DNA from: Betaproteobacteria bacterium
Lineage (GTDB): Bacteria; Pseudomonadota; Gammaproteobacteria; Burkholderiales; Burkholderiaceae
Reading direction: 5' to 3'
NCBI GenBank assembly: GCA_009921765.1
Contig: RFXC01000071.1
Location: forward strand, 1-17,628
Length of the DNA stretch: 17,628 nt
The notes beneath the pieces were generated by a model. It was given only the letters and a program-made list of their open reading frames with translations, ran no database searches and was not told where the DNA came from. Made by a program: the position numbers and the translations under genes. Shown piece after piece: positions 7,154-17,332 of the stretch (positions are counted from its first letter, which is position 1; the number at the start of each line of letters is the position of its first letter).

Positions 7154-7945
7154 CGAACCAGAGCGAATCGGGGTACCCTCGGCGCCGAGGGTGATGGCAA
7201 TGCGATACAAGCCCTCAAGCACCAGGTTCTCCACGTAGGTGAATTCAATGCTCAGGCGCGGACCGAGCGAGCGAGCGGCGCCACCCGACAGAATGCATCG
7301 CATGTCGGGATAGTTTCGCTGATGAAGCGAGAACACGCGCTCGACGGCGCCTGCCTGGGCATGCGCGCAGCCCGTGGCAATCGCGTCAACCGTCTGGCGT
7401 GGAAAATCAACATAATCGCCAGCGGCATCGGGAAGCGTGGCCGTGTTCTGGTGAAGCGCGCGCTGCATGAGGCCGAGGCCCGGCATGATGCCGCCACCGA
7501 GAAACCGGCCGTCAGTCGAGATCATGTCGAGCGTGGTGGCCGTGCCGCACACCACCACCAGGCCCGCGCGCTCGCCGATCAGGGCACGCGCGCCAATCAT
7601 CGCGGCCCAGCGATCACAGCCCAGCGCAGCCGGGTTCAGATAGCCGTTGGTGATACCGCATTGTTGTGCACGAGAACTGATCCAGTGGGCAAACGGCGCG
7701 TCCGGCCACACCTCCAGTGCCCGGAGCACAGGGTTGACCACTCGGGTGCCCGCCACACTGGCAATCACGATCCGGTCAGGACGGGGCAAGCGCCGCCAGT
7801 CGCCCATCACCATGGGAATCTCGTCGAGCAGCACCCGTCCGTACTCGCGCACGCGCAGGTGGGCGGTATCGGCGTCATGCTGCGGTGGGGAGTAAACCCC
7901 CCACTTGAAGAACGTGTTGCCAATGTCGATGAGCAGGAAGCTCAT
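7145..7945 (-). CDS. coaX: Type III pantothenate kinase
   Basis: A 266-residue cytoplasmic enzyme that phosphorylates pantothenate, the first step of coenzyme A synthesis. The start ATG 7945 gives MSFLLIDIGNT, the conserved nucleotide-binding beginning with Asp7. GCDRW (109-113) is the family's G-x-D-R pantothenate motif, and CGTATTLDMI (133-142) is the second phosphate-binding motif of the acetate-kinase/Hsp70 fold. In many betaproteobacteria coaX follows birA; here it stands after the amidase gene without birA. No clear Shine-Dalgarno sequence is seen. Its 3' end overlaps the end of the convergent MFS gene by 9 bp. Confidence 0.93.
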   Translation of the reverse strand: MSFLLIDIGNTFFKWGVYSPPQHDADTAHLRVREYGRVLLDEIPMVMGDWRRLPRPDRIVIASVAGTRVVNPVLRALEVWPDAPFAHWISSRAQQCGITNGYLNPAALGCDRWAAMIGARALIGERAGLVVVCGTATTLDMISTDGRFLGGGIMPGLGLMQRALHQNTATLPDAAGDYVDFPRQTVDAIATGCAHAQAGAVERVFSLHQRNYPDMRCILSGGAARSLGPRLSIEFTYVENLVLEGLYRIAITLGAEGTPIRSGSSD

Positions 7946-8025
7946 GGTCTGAACTAGAAAATAAATGAACGGCGGCGAGTGTAATACAGACCTTTCACGG
8001 GAGGAAAAGGCCTCGTCTCGAAGCG

Positions 8026-8044
8026 AAGCTCCTGTGCGGGGCTT
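8026..8044 (-). terminator. Possible weak stem-loop after the amidase gene
   Basis: On the minus strand AAGCCCC, a 5-nt loop and GGAGCTT form a 7-bp stem with one G-U pair, 5 nt past the amidase stop. A TTTT run appears only about 20 nt further on, so it may attenuate rather than end transcription before coaX. Nothing else distinctive is visible in the 104-nt gap. Confidence 0.25.
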
Positions 8045-8049
8045 GAGCC

Positions 8050-9495
8050 TCAGTCTGGAAGTGGTTCCGGGGGCGGAGCCCGTCGAACCCAGTCGGTCGC
8101 CTGATCGTAGGCATGGGCGAGTTGCAACACTGCGTGATCGGCACGCGGCCGCCCGATCAGTTGCAAACCGATGGGCAGGCCCAGCGCGCCGCCGAATCCT
8201 GCGGGGACACTGGCCGCAGGAAGGCCGGCCATGGTGGCGGGTATCACCACTTCCATCCATCGATGGTAGGTATCCATCGTTCGGCCGGCGATCTCAGCTG
8301 GCCAACGTGATTGCAGATCAAACGGGAACAGCTGTGCGCTGGGGAGTGCCAGAAAGTCGAACCGGTCGAACAGTGAAAGCGCGGCGCGATACCAGTCACT
8401 GCGCGCGACTGAAGCGCGATAGATGTCGTGCGCTGTTCGGGTGAGCCCCTGCTCCACCTCCCAGATGGCCTCAGGCTTGAGCAGGTCGCGTCGCTTCGGA
8501 TCCTGATAGTGCGCTGACAGCGCGCCGCCTGCCAGCATGCTCCTCAGCGTGATCCACGCCTGCCAGAGTCGCTCGGGGTCGAAGCCGAGGCTGGTTGGCT
8601 CCACCACGCAGCCGATTGATTCGAGCGTTTTCAGTGCGTCGCTGCAGACCTCTGCGATGCCGGGTTCCAGCGCCAGACGGCCGTCAAGCGAGCCCAGCCA
8701 TCCGATCCGCAGCCCTTGAGCGGGGCTCTGGAGCGGATCGGCAAAAATTGCCGGATCTTCCAGCAGCGACAGCGGGGCGCGGGCATCGGGACCCGCCTGA
8801 ATCGCGAGCAGGCGTGCCAGATCGGCCGCGGTTCTCGCCATGGGCCCCTCCACGCCAAGTTGTTGCCCAAAGAGATCGAATTCGGGCAGCTTGGGCACGC
8901 GGCCAAACGACGGCCTGAAGCCGTAGACGTTGTTCCAGCCCGCGGGGTTACGAAGCGATCCGCCCATGTCGCTGCCATCGGCAACAGGCAGCATGCGAAG
9001 CGCGAGCGCGACTGCCGCGCCACCGCTCGAGCCGCCCGCCGATCTTTTGGGATCGTAGGGGTTGAGGGTGGTTCCGTAGACGGTGTTGTAGGTGTTTGAG
9101 CCCAGTCCAAACTCGGGCGTATTGGTTTTGCCGATGATGATCGCGCCCGCACGCTTCATCCGTTCCACCACCAGACTGTCGGCGACCGGCACATGGCCAC
9201 GAAAAATCGGCGAGCCGAGCGTGGTGACAATGCCTGCTGTTTGAGCGAGATCTTTGACCGCCAGCGGAAATCCATGCATCCAGCCGCAGGACTCGCCCTG
9301 TGCGAGCTGCCGGTCGCGCTCATCGGCCTGCGCAAGAAGCGTCTCGCGAGGCTGCAGGGCGACGATCGCATTGACCGCCGGGTTGACCGCGTCGATGCGG
9401 TCCAGATACGCAACCATGACCTCGCGACATGACACGTCGCGGTCATGAATCAGACTGGATAGCCGCCCGCCATTCGCAGCAACGATCGCATTCAT
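8050..9495 (-). CDS. Amidase (amidase-signature family)
   Basis: A 481-residue amidase-signature hydrolase, expected to cleave a carboxylic amide to acid and ammonia. The Ser-cisSer-Lys triad is complete: K81 in LAVKDLAQ, S156 in GGSSGGAAV and S180 in DMGGSLRNPA. The start ATG 9495 is 7 nt after the fumarase stop, so the two genes are probably one transcript. A longer in-frame start at 9594 would overlap fumarase and is rejected. The protein has the conserved N-terminal helices and no signal peptide. No GatB or GatC is nearby and the sequence lacks GatA-specific context, so it is not called a tRNA-Gln amidotransferase. The substrate cannot be told from sequence. Confidence 0.9.
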   Translation of the reverse strand: MNAIVAANGGRLSSLIHDRDVSCREVMVAYLDRIDAVNPAVNAIVALQPRETLLAQADERDRQLAQGESCGWMHGFPLAVKDLAQTAGIVTTLGSPIFRGHVPVADSLVVERMKRAGAIIIGKTNTPEFGLGSNTYNTVYGTTLNPYDPKRSAGGSSGGAAVALALRMLPVADGSDMGGSLRNPAGWNNVYGFRPSFGRVPKLPEFDLFGQQLGVEGPMARTAADLARLLAIQAGPDARAPLSLLEDPAIFADPLQSPAQGLRIGWLGSLDGRLALEPGIAEVCSDALKTLESIGCVVEPTSLGFDPERLWQAWITLRSMLAGGALSAHYQDPKRRDLLKPEAIWEVEQGLTRTAHDIYRASVARSDWYRAALSLFDRFDFLALPSAQLFPFDLQSRWPAEIAGRTMDTYHRWMEVVIPATMAGLPAASVPAGFGGALGLPIGLQLIGRPRADHAVLQLAHAYDQATDWVRRAPPPEPLPD

Positions 9496-9502
9496 GGACG
9501 AC

Positions 9503-11023
9503 TCAGGCGATGGTGACAGGGATTTTGCCGATTTTTGCCTGCCACTCCCGAGGCCCAGTGGTATGGACCGAGGTACCTGCGGCGTCGACTGCAACCGTCA
9601 CCGGCATGTCGCGGACGTCGAACTCGTAGATGGCTTCCATGCCGAGATCCGCAAAGCCCACCACCCTGGAGGTCCGAATGGCTTTGGAGACGAGATAGGC
9701 GGCGCCGCCGACTGCCATCAGGTAGGCGGCCTGGTGGCGACGAATGGCCTCGATAGCCACCGGACCGCGTTCCGCCTTGCCGATCATGGCGATCAGCCCG
9801 GTCTTGGCCAACATGGTCTCAGTGAATTTGTCCATCCGCGTAGCCGTGGTGGGACCCGCCGGGCCCACCACTTCCTCGCGCACCGGGTCCACGGGGCCAA
9901 CGTAGTAAATGACGCGGTTGCGGAAATCGACCGGCAGGGGCTCACCGCGGGCCAGCATGTCCTCGATCCGCTTGTGGGCTGCGTCACGCCCAGTCAGCAT
10001 CTTTCCCGAGAGCAGCAGGCGCTCGCCGGGCTTCCAGGAGGCCACCTCTTCCCGGGTGAGTGTGTCGAGGTTGACGCGACGCGACTGGGCGTCCGGCGTC
10101 CAGTTGATCTTGGGCCAGTCATCGAGGCTGGGGGGCTCGCAGAAGGCGGGTCCGGAGCCGTCGAGCGTGAAGTGGGCGTGCCGGGTGGCAGCGCAATTCG
10201 GGATCATTGCAACCGGCTTGGAGGCCGCATGGGTGGGATAGGTGTTGATCTTGACGTCCAGCACCGTGGTGAGTCCGCCCAGCCCCTGCGCGCCGATGCC
10301 AAGCGCGTTCACCTTCTCGTAGAGTTCGATCCGCAGCGCCTCGAGCTTGTTCGTCGGGCCTCGGGCGAGCAGCTCCGCCATGTCAATCGACTCCATGAGG
10401 GACTCCTTCGCCATCAGCATCGCCTTTTCAGCGGTGCCGCCGATACCGATCCCCAGCATGCCTGGCGGGCACCAGCCAGCGCCCATGGTCGGCACGGTTT
10501 TGAGTACCCAGTCAACCACACTGTCGGACGGATTGAGCATCACGAATTTCGACTTGTTCTCGGACCCGCCGCCCTTGGCTGCCACGGTGACCTCGATCTT
10601 GTCGCCTGGCACCAGCTCCATGTGAACCACGGCAGGTGTGTTGTCGCCCGTGTTTTTGCGCTCGAACTGCGGGTCGGCCACGATTGACGCACGCAGCAGA
10701 TTGTCGGGGTGCAGGTAGCCCTGACGTACGCCCTCGTTGATTGCATCGGTGACCGAGCCGGTAAAGCCCTCCCATTTCACCCCCATGCCGACTTTCATGA
10801 ACACGTTCACGATGCCGGTGTCCTGGCAGAGCGGGCGATGCCCCTCGGCGCACATTCGCGAGTTGGTGAGGATCTGGTCGATCGCGTCGCGGGCGGCCGG
10901 GCTCTGCTCGAGCTCGCGCGCACGGGCGAGATGCCGGATGTAGTCGGCAGGATGGTAGTAGCTGATGAACTGCAATGCAGCGGCGATGGACTCGATCAGG
11001 TCGTCGCGGCGGATGACGCTCAT
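9503..11023 (-). CDS. fumA: Class I fumarate hydratase (Fe-S dependent, single chain)
   Basis: A 506-residue TCA-cycle enzyme interconverting fumarate and malate through an oxygen-sensitive [4Fe-4S] cluster. Three cysteines are placed as in class I fumarases: C66 in PLCQDTG, C185 in GWCPPG and C277 in PNCAATRH. The alpha domain (about 1-330) is followed by the fused beta domain, with LLSGKMLTGRDAAHKR and GPTTATRMD. The start ATG 11023 has GGGAG 6 nt upstream. The length is normal for the single-chain FumA/FumB type. It lies between the yqhA-like gene (45-nt gap) and the amidase (7-nt gap), all on the minus strand. Confidence 0.95.
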   Translation of the reverse strand: MSVIRRDDLIESIAAALQFISYYHPADYIRHLARARELEQSPAARDAIDQILTNSRMCAEGHRPLCQDTGIVNVFMKVGMGVKWEGFTGSVTDAINEGVRQGYLHPDNLLRASIVADPQFERKNTGDNTPAVVHMELVPGDKIEVTVAAKGGGSENKSKFVMLNPSDSVVDWVLKTVPTMGAGWCPPGMLGIGIGGTAEKAMLMAKESLMESIDMAELLARGPTNKLEALRIELYEKVNALGIGAQGLGGLTTVLDVKINTYPTHAASKPVAMIPNCAATRHAHFTLDGSGPAFCEPPSLDDWPKINWTPDAQSRRVNLDTLTREEVASWKPGERLLLSGKMLTGRDAAHKRIEDMLARGEPLPVDFRNRVIYYVGPVDPVREEVVGPAGPTTATRMDKFTETMLAKTGLIAMIGKAERGPVAIEAIRRHQAAYLMAVGGAAYLVSKAIRTSRVVGFADLGMEAIYEFDVRDMPVTVAVDAAGTSVHTTGPREWQAKIGKIPVTIA

Positions 11024-11068
11024 AAGGGGCTCCCGAGATGACAGGTGGTCTTGGCGTGACAGGTGCTT

Positions 11069-11668
11069 CTAGTGTGAACCTTGGCCTGAACCCGATTTCG
11101 GCCGGGCTGAGTGAGGGGCAACCATCAGCCGGTCAATCAGGGCGATGGCAAGCGCCGAGAGCAGGAACATGCCATGGATGATGGTCTGCCAGAGCAGCGT
11201 CTGGTCTGACAGCGTGCCGGCCGAGATGAAACTCTTCAGCAGGTGAATGGAGGAGATGCCGATGATGGCGGTTGCAAGCTTAACCTTGAGCACATTGGCG
11301 TTGACATGCGACAACCACTCGGGCTGGTCGGGGTGGTTGTTCAGACGCAGTCGCGAAACAAATGTTTCATAGCCGCCCACGATCACCATGATCAGGAGGT
11401 TTGAAATCATCACCACGTCGATCAGCGACAGGACGATGATCATGATCACCGTCTCCTTGCTGCGCTCGGTGAGGCCCAGTCGCGCGATCGACTGATCAAG
11501 CGCTTCGGGGTGCCACAGCAGTTCAACCAGGTGGGCAAGCTCTTCAACAAAAAGCACCACATAGACAACCTGGGTGACGATCAGTCCGAGATAAAGCGGA
11601 AGCTGCAACCAGCGACTGGAAAAGATCAGGCGGGGGATGATTCCAGGCTTGGGGTGCGGATCGGTCAC
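11069..11668 (-). CDS. yqhA: UPF0114/YqhA-family membrane protein
   Basis: A 199-residue integral membrane protein resembling E. coli YqhA (TIGR00645/UPF0114), function unknown. Family traits seen are FSSRWLQLPLYLGL (about 16-29), LSLIDVVMISNLLIMVIVGGYE (about 80-101, with FVS following) and ISSIHLLKSF (about 138-147), with about four hydrophobic segments. The start is the GTG at 11666-11668, which has CCGGAG with 6-nt spacing and gives an N-terminus close to the family's. An in-frame TTG at 11740 would add 24 proline-rich residues and lacks a ribosome site. It heads the minus-strand run toward fumarase. Confidence 0.85.
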   Translation of the reverse strand: MTDPHPKPGIIPRLIFSSRWLQLPLYLGLIVTQVVYVVLFVEELAHLVELLWHPEALDQSIARLGLTERSKETVIMIIVLSLIDVVMISNLLIMVIVGGYETFVSRLRLNNHPDQPEWLSHVNANVLKVKLATAIIGISSIHLLKSFISAGTLSDQTLLWQTIIHGMFLLSALAIALIDRLMVAPHSARPKSGSGQGSH

Positions 11669-11750
11669 GGCACGCTCCGGAAAGACGGGCGGGGGTTGCG
11701 GGAGAGGGCGCTGCCAGCCTGCGCGTGGCCGGTCAATCAAGGTCGGTCAA

Positions 11751-11778
11751 GCGCAGCCGTTCAAGCGCGGACGCTCAA
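11751..11778. repeat. Two tandem 14-bp imperfect direct repeats
   Basis: GCGCAGCCGTTCAA (11751-11764) is followed directly by GCGCGGACGCTCAA (11765-11778), identical at 11 of 14 positions, and GGTCAATCAA-GGTCGGTCAA precedes them at 11731-11750. They lie upstream of the yqhA-like start, in the region between it and acs. They could be a binding site for the yqhA promoter, but no clear -35/-10 pair was found with them. Confidence 0.4.
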
Positions 11779-11865
11779 AAACGGCCATTTCCGCGCGGGC
11801 TGAATGGTAGCGGAATTCGGGATTCCCCTTGGTTCAGGGCCGTCAGGCGGTCGCATGCGCTCGCC

Positions 11866-11897
11866 GTAAGCTGAGCGTAAGACTTTCGGCCTACCCT
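11866..11897 (+). promoter_or_regulatory. Paired GTAAG direct repeat upstream of acs
   Basis: GTAAG occurs at 11866-11870 and 11877-11881, again with 11-bp period, and the downstream bases follow the same pattern as at prpE (CG, CC, AC and CT in register, ending in a TACCCT that could serve as a poor -10). The acs start codon is 59 nt past the end of the block. The recurrence at two acyl-CoA synthetase genes and nowhere else in the intergenic DNA of this window supports a shared regulator site. Confidence 0.45.
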
Positions 11898-11955
11898 GTG
11901 GGGCATCCTAAAAGAGGGCTGACTGTTCGCCCCCAATGCCATTTCCGGAGACCCC

Positions 11956-13938
<1,983 letters not shown>

Positions 13939-14071
13939 GTATCCAACACGCTGTACCACGGCAGCACCAATACAAGTTGACCACGCCGGCTTTGCAGCGC
14001 TGTCGCGCACGGGCGGATTGGCTGACCAAGTGGGGCGTCAATGAAACGGCTCACACACTGGAGGGACATCG

Positions 14072-14359
14072 ATGCTGACGACGGTGACCGTCGCCAAAGC
14101 ACTCGTCGAGTTCGCAGGCTTGCTGTTGCTGGGGCAGGGATTGGTGTTCCTGCTGAGTTTTGGCAGGCACGAGAGCAACCCGATCTACCGCTTCCTGCGG
14201 TTTCTCACCGGCCCCGTGGTCCGACCGGTTCGAGTGATCACGCCGCGCTTTGTCGTCGATCAGCATGTACCCGCCATCGCCCTGTTCATTCTGTTCTGGG
14301 CTTGGGTCGCGTTGAAGTTCTGGCAGGTGGTGCTCGCGCATGAGGCCGGATTGCTATGA
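14072..14359 (+). CDS. YggT-like small membrane protein
   Basis: A 95-residue protein with two hydrophobic segments (about 6-30 and 66-90) around a basic middle. NPIYRFLRFLTGPVVRPVRVITPR resembles the N-P-x-x-x-F ... P-x-x-x-x-R block of YggT-family proteins, as if it were a single YggT half; this is a pattern resemblance, not a scored match. GGAGGG sits 6 nt before the ATG. It overlaps the next gene by ATGA and lies between acs and the symporter genes. YggT proteins are linked to envelope and osmotic functions, but no role in acetate transport is established. A role as accessory membrane subunit is inference. Confidence 0.75.
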   Translation: MLTTVTVAKALVEFAGLLLLGQGLVFLLSFGRHESNPIYRFLRFLTGPVVRPVRVITPRFVVDQHVPAIALFILFWAWVALKFWQVVLAHEAGLL

Positions 14360-14931
14360 ATGCGCTCAAGGTCTGGTACTTGCGTCAGATGGCCACCTGG
14401 TCAACGTTCTTTCGGCAGAGCGCGATGGCGCTTGAGTACTGGGAGCGTATTCGGTTGATGCGGCCACGCGATCCGGCGGTGCTTGCAACGGTCGCCGGCC
14501 TGCATGCGTCGGCGGGCCGCCGCGACCACGCTCGTGAACTGCTGCGTGAATCCATTGGCATTGACGCTGCGCAGGCCTATGTTCACTTCAATCTGGGCTA
14601 CCTGCTCCAGCAGGATGATCATCATGCCGAGGCCCTTGAGGCGTTTGAACGTGCCTTGGCGCTCAACCCCAAGCTTGATCAGGCACTGTATGGTCAGGCG
14701 CTTTCACTCATCAAGCTCGATCGTGTTGAGGAGGCGCTCGAGCCGCTTAAGGCCAATATGCGGCTGCAGCCGCTGTCGCCCTATGGTTTCTATCAACTGG
14801 CCCATGCGCTCAACCGGCTGGGTCGGCGCGATGAGGCCAAGAAGGTCATCGTTCAGTTATCAGGATTCGAGCCCCAGGTCGCGCGGCAGGTGCAGCGTGA
14901 AACTGGGATCGATGCGGGGTTGCCGGAATAG
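14356..14931 (+). CDS. TPR-repeat protein of the acetate locus
   Basis: A 191-residue soluble protein without a signal peptide. After an N-terminal helix (about 1-38) come four tetratricopeptide-like repeats at about 39-72, 73-106, 107-140 and 141-172; the second (AYVHFNLGYLL ... AFERALALNP) is the best match to the A-x-x-x-x-G-Y/F ... P pattern. TPR units form protein-binding surfaces, so this is likely an adaptor or scaffold. It starts in an ATGA overlap with the YggT-like gene, so the two are coupled, and it is 60 nt upstream of the symporter pair. Its partner is unknown; the membrane protein encoded just before is the first candidate. Confidence 0.82.
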   Translation: MNALKVWYLRQMATWSTFFRQSAMALEYWERIRLMRPRDPAVLATVAGLHASAGRRDHARELLRESIGIDAAQAYVHFNLGYLLQQDDHHAEALEAFERALALNPKLDQALYGQALSLIKLDRVEEALEPLKANMRLQPLSPYGFYQLAHALNRLGRRDEAKKVIVQLSGFEPQVARQVQRETGIDAGLPE

Positions 14932-14991
14932 CCGGGTCGCCGCGTTTCGACGGCGTTGTTCGCAGCGCTTCATTCATCACCAGGAGGGTCC

Positions 14992-15255
14992 ATGCAATCC
15001 GACTCAAGGCGCCAGGAATACTGGTCAAGGAACCTCAGGATCACCGCGATCCTGTTGGCCTTGTGGTTCGTTGTCACGTTCGTCATCGGCTGGTACGCAC
15101 GTGATCTCAGCTTCAATTTCTTCGGCTGGCCGTTCGCGTTCTGGGTAGGCGCACAAGGTGCGTTGGTCGTCTATGTCTGGATCATCTGGTACTACGCCAG
15201 CTACATGAACCGGCTCGACAAGGAATTTGGTGTCGACGAGGGAGACGACGAATGA
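14992..15255 (+). CDS. DUF4212 small subunit of SSS-type symporter
   Basis: An 87-residue inner-membrane protein of the DUF4212 family (TIGR03647, putative solute:sodium symporter small subunit). It has a short charged N-terminus starting QSDSRRQEYW, two transmembrane segments (about 15-36 and 44-72), the signature FFGWPFAFW (43-51) and an acidic tail. AGGAGGG lies 4 nt before the ATG at 14992; an in-frame upstream start would add 12 residues but ignores this ribosome site. Its stop overlaps the permease start by ATGA. In related genomes this protein nearly always precedes an SSS permease of the VC_2705 type. Confidence 0.92.
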   Translation: MQSDSRRQEYWSRNLRITAILLALWFVVTFVIGWYARDLSFNFFGWPFAFWVGAQGALVVYVWIIWYYASYMNRLDKEFGVDEGDDE

Positions 15256-17318
15256 GCACTGCAGCCCAATCACAAAAGGCCTTTACCTCGCAGCTTAAAA
15301 AGGTCTACAGTTTTTACACCGGCGGATTCGTGGCTTTCGTCGTTGTTCTGGCCATCCTGGAACAAATGGGATTGCCGCGAACCATGATCGGCTATGTGTT
15401 TCTGGCCGCCACGGTGTTGCTCTACGCCGGTATCGGTGTCATGAGCCGCACCAACGATGCAGCCGAATACTATGTTGCCGGCCGGCGGGTTCCTGCCGTG
15501 TTCAACGGCATGGCCACCGGCGCCGACTGGATGTCGGCTGCGTCGTTCATCGGCATGGCAGGCACGCTCTACCTAACAGGCTATGGCGGTCTGGCCTTCA
15601 TCATGGGCTGGACGGGCGGCTACGTGCTGGTGGCGTTGTTTCTTGCTCCGTATCTGCGCAAGTTCGGTCAGTTCACAATCCCTGACTTTCTGGGAGCCCG
15701 GTATGGCGGCCATGTGCCGCGGTTCATCGGGATCGTGATTGCCATCATCTGCTCGTTCACTTACGTGGTAGCGCAGATTTATGGCGTGGGTCTGATCACG
15801 ACCCGGCTCACCGGTGTGCAGTTCGAGATCGGAATCTTTCTGGGTCTGGCCGGCATTCTGGTTTGCTCGTTCCTGGGCGGCATGAAGGCGGTGACCTGGA
15901 CGCAGGTGGCACAATACATCATTCTGATCATTGCCTATCTGATTCCGGTGGTGTGGCTGTCGGTGAAGCAAACAGGTTTCCCGATTCCGCAACTCGTCTA
16001 CGGGCAGCAACTTCAGAAGGTCACGCAGCTTGAGGACAAGCTGATTGCCGACCCGAAGGAAAATGAGGTTCGGTCGATCGCTGCAAAGCGTGCCGAAGCG
16101 GCGCGTGCGGCGCTGAAGGAACCGGAAAAAGCGTTTGAAGCAGGCAAGGGCGCCGCGCAGAAAGCGGTTGCAGACGCCAAGGCCTCAGGTAACGCCGACG
16201 CCATCAAGAAGGCCGAAGACGCGCTGGCCAAGTATCCGGCCGACGTGAACGCGGCCAAGGCGATGTGGACGCGTGAGGCAGGCTTGCAGGCGCGTGCTGC
16301 GCAACTGCAGCGCCACGGCGAAGCCTTCCCGGGTGCTACCGAAAAGGCGCGCGACACCTCTCGCAAGAACTTCCTTGCGCTGGTGTTCTGTCTGATGGTG
16401 GGCACGGCAGCGCTGCCGCACATTCTCATGCGCTACTACACGACGCCATCGGTCAAGGAGGCGAGAAGCTCGGTGACCTGGTCACTGTTCTTCATCTTCC
16501 TTCTTTACTTCACGGCGCCTGCGCTCGCGGTTCTGGTCAAGTTCGTGGTCTATAACGATCTGGTCGGAACATCGTTCTCGCAGTTGCCAGCTTGGGTACA
16601 GGCGTGGCAGAGGGTCGATCCATCGTTGTTATCGCTCATTGATATCAACGGTGACGGTATCGTGCAGCGCGCCGAGCTTTCCATCGGTGGCGATATCGTC
16701 GTGCTGGCAACGCCTGAAATCGCAGGGCTGCCTTACGTGATTTCGGGACTGGTGGCAGCAGGGGGCCTGGCGGCTGCGCTCTCGACCGCTGACGGTCTGC
16801 TGCTCACGATCGCGAACGCGCTGTCGCACGATCTCTATTACAAGATGATCGATCCGAACGCGCCCACTGCTCGACGTGTGATGATCTCGAAGATCCTGCT
16901 GCTGGTCGTTGCCATTTTGGCTGCGCTGGTTGCTGCACAGAAGCCGGCTGACATTCTGTTCCTCGTGTCTGCTGCCTTCTCCTTCGCTGCGGCGGGTTTC
17001 TTCCCGGCGCTCACGATGGGGATCTTCTGGAAGCGCACTACGGGCATTGCTGCTTCACTGGGCATGGTCGCTGGCTTTGGCATCACGTTCTACTACATGA
17101 TCACCACTCAACCGTGGCTGCGCGAGGTGTTCCTCAGCATTCCGCGGTCGGCACCGGTGTCCTTGTGGTGGGACATCCAGCCGATTTCGGCCGGTCTGTT
17201 CGGCGTGCCGCTGGGATTCCTGGTGATCTTCCTGGTGTCCCTGATCACACCTGCACCCGACAAGGCAACGCAGGATCTGGTTGAGGATGTCCGTTATCCC
17301 AATCTGAAAGCGGCCTGA
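15252..17318 (+). CDS. Sodium:solute symporter (SSS family, VC_2705 type), probable acetate/monocarboxylate permease
   Basis: A 688-residue permease of the solute:sodium symporter family with about 13 hydrophobic segments. Conserved pieces are GMATGADWMSAASFIGMAG (86-104), typical of the sodium-site region, and LSTADGLLLTIANALSHDLY (510-529). Two features stand out. First, residues about 250-372 form a hydrophilic, Ala/Lys/Glu-rich, probably helical insert between membrane segments. Second, D464 to E475 (DINGDGIVQRAE) fits an EF-hand loop with acidic or Asn ligands at positions 1, 3, 5 and 12. Both may lie outside the membrane. The acs-linked position and the DUF4212 partner favour acetate as substrate, by inference. 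A strong terminator follows the stop. Confidence 0.92.
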   Translation: MSTAAQSQKAFTSQLKKVYSFYTGGFVAFVVVLAILEQMGLPRTMIGYVFLAATVLLYAGIGVMSRTNDAAEYYVAGRRVPAVFNGMATGADWMSAASFIGMAGTLYLTGYGGLAFIMGWTGGYVLVALFLAPYLRKFGQFTIPDFLGARYGGHVPRFIGIVIAIICSFTYVVAQIYGVGLITTRLTGVQFEIGIFLGLAGILVCSFLGGMKAVTWTQVAQYIILIIAYLIPVVWLSVKQTGFPIPQLVYGQQLQKVTQLEDKLIADPKENEVRSIAAKRAEAARAALKEPEKAFEAGKGAAQKAVADAKASGNADAIKKAEDALAKYPADVNAAKAMWTREAGLQARAAQLQRHGEAFPGATEKARDTSRKNFLALVFCLMVGTAALPHILMRYYTTPSVKEARSSVTWSLFFIFLLYFTAPALAVLVKFVVYNDLVGTSFSQLPAWVQAWQRVDPSLLSLIDINGDGIVQRAELSIGGDIVVLATPEIAGLPYVISGLVAAGGLAAALSTADGLLLTIANALSHDLYYKMIDPNAPTARRVMISKILLLVVAILAALVAAQKPADILFLVSAAFSFAAAGFFPALTMGIFWKRTTGIAASLGMVAGFGITFYYMITTQPWLREVFLSIPRSAPVSLWWDIQPISAGLFGVPLGFLVIFLVSLITPAPDKATQDLVEDVRYPNLKAA

Positions 17319-17332
17319 CCGCTGGTTGTGTC

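Noticed and set aside
9494..10687. A 397-codon open frame on the plus strand opposite fumarase
   Set aside because: It lies antisense to a clear class I fumarase with intact cysteines. Its translation is rich in His, Gly and Arg without any domain, as expected of a shadow frame in GC-rich DNA.
13939..14071. Search for a promoter or GTAAG pair between acs and the YggT-like gene
   Set aside because: A TTGACC at about 13977 has no -10 at 16-18 nt, and no GTAAG pair is present; read-through from acs is the simpler view.
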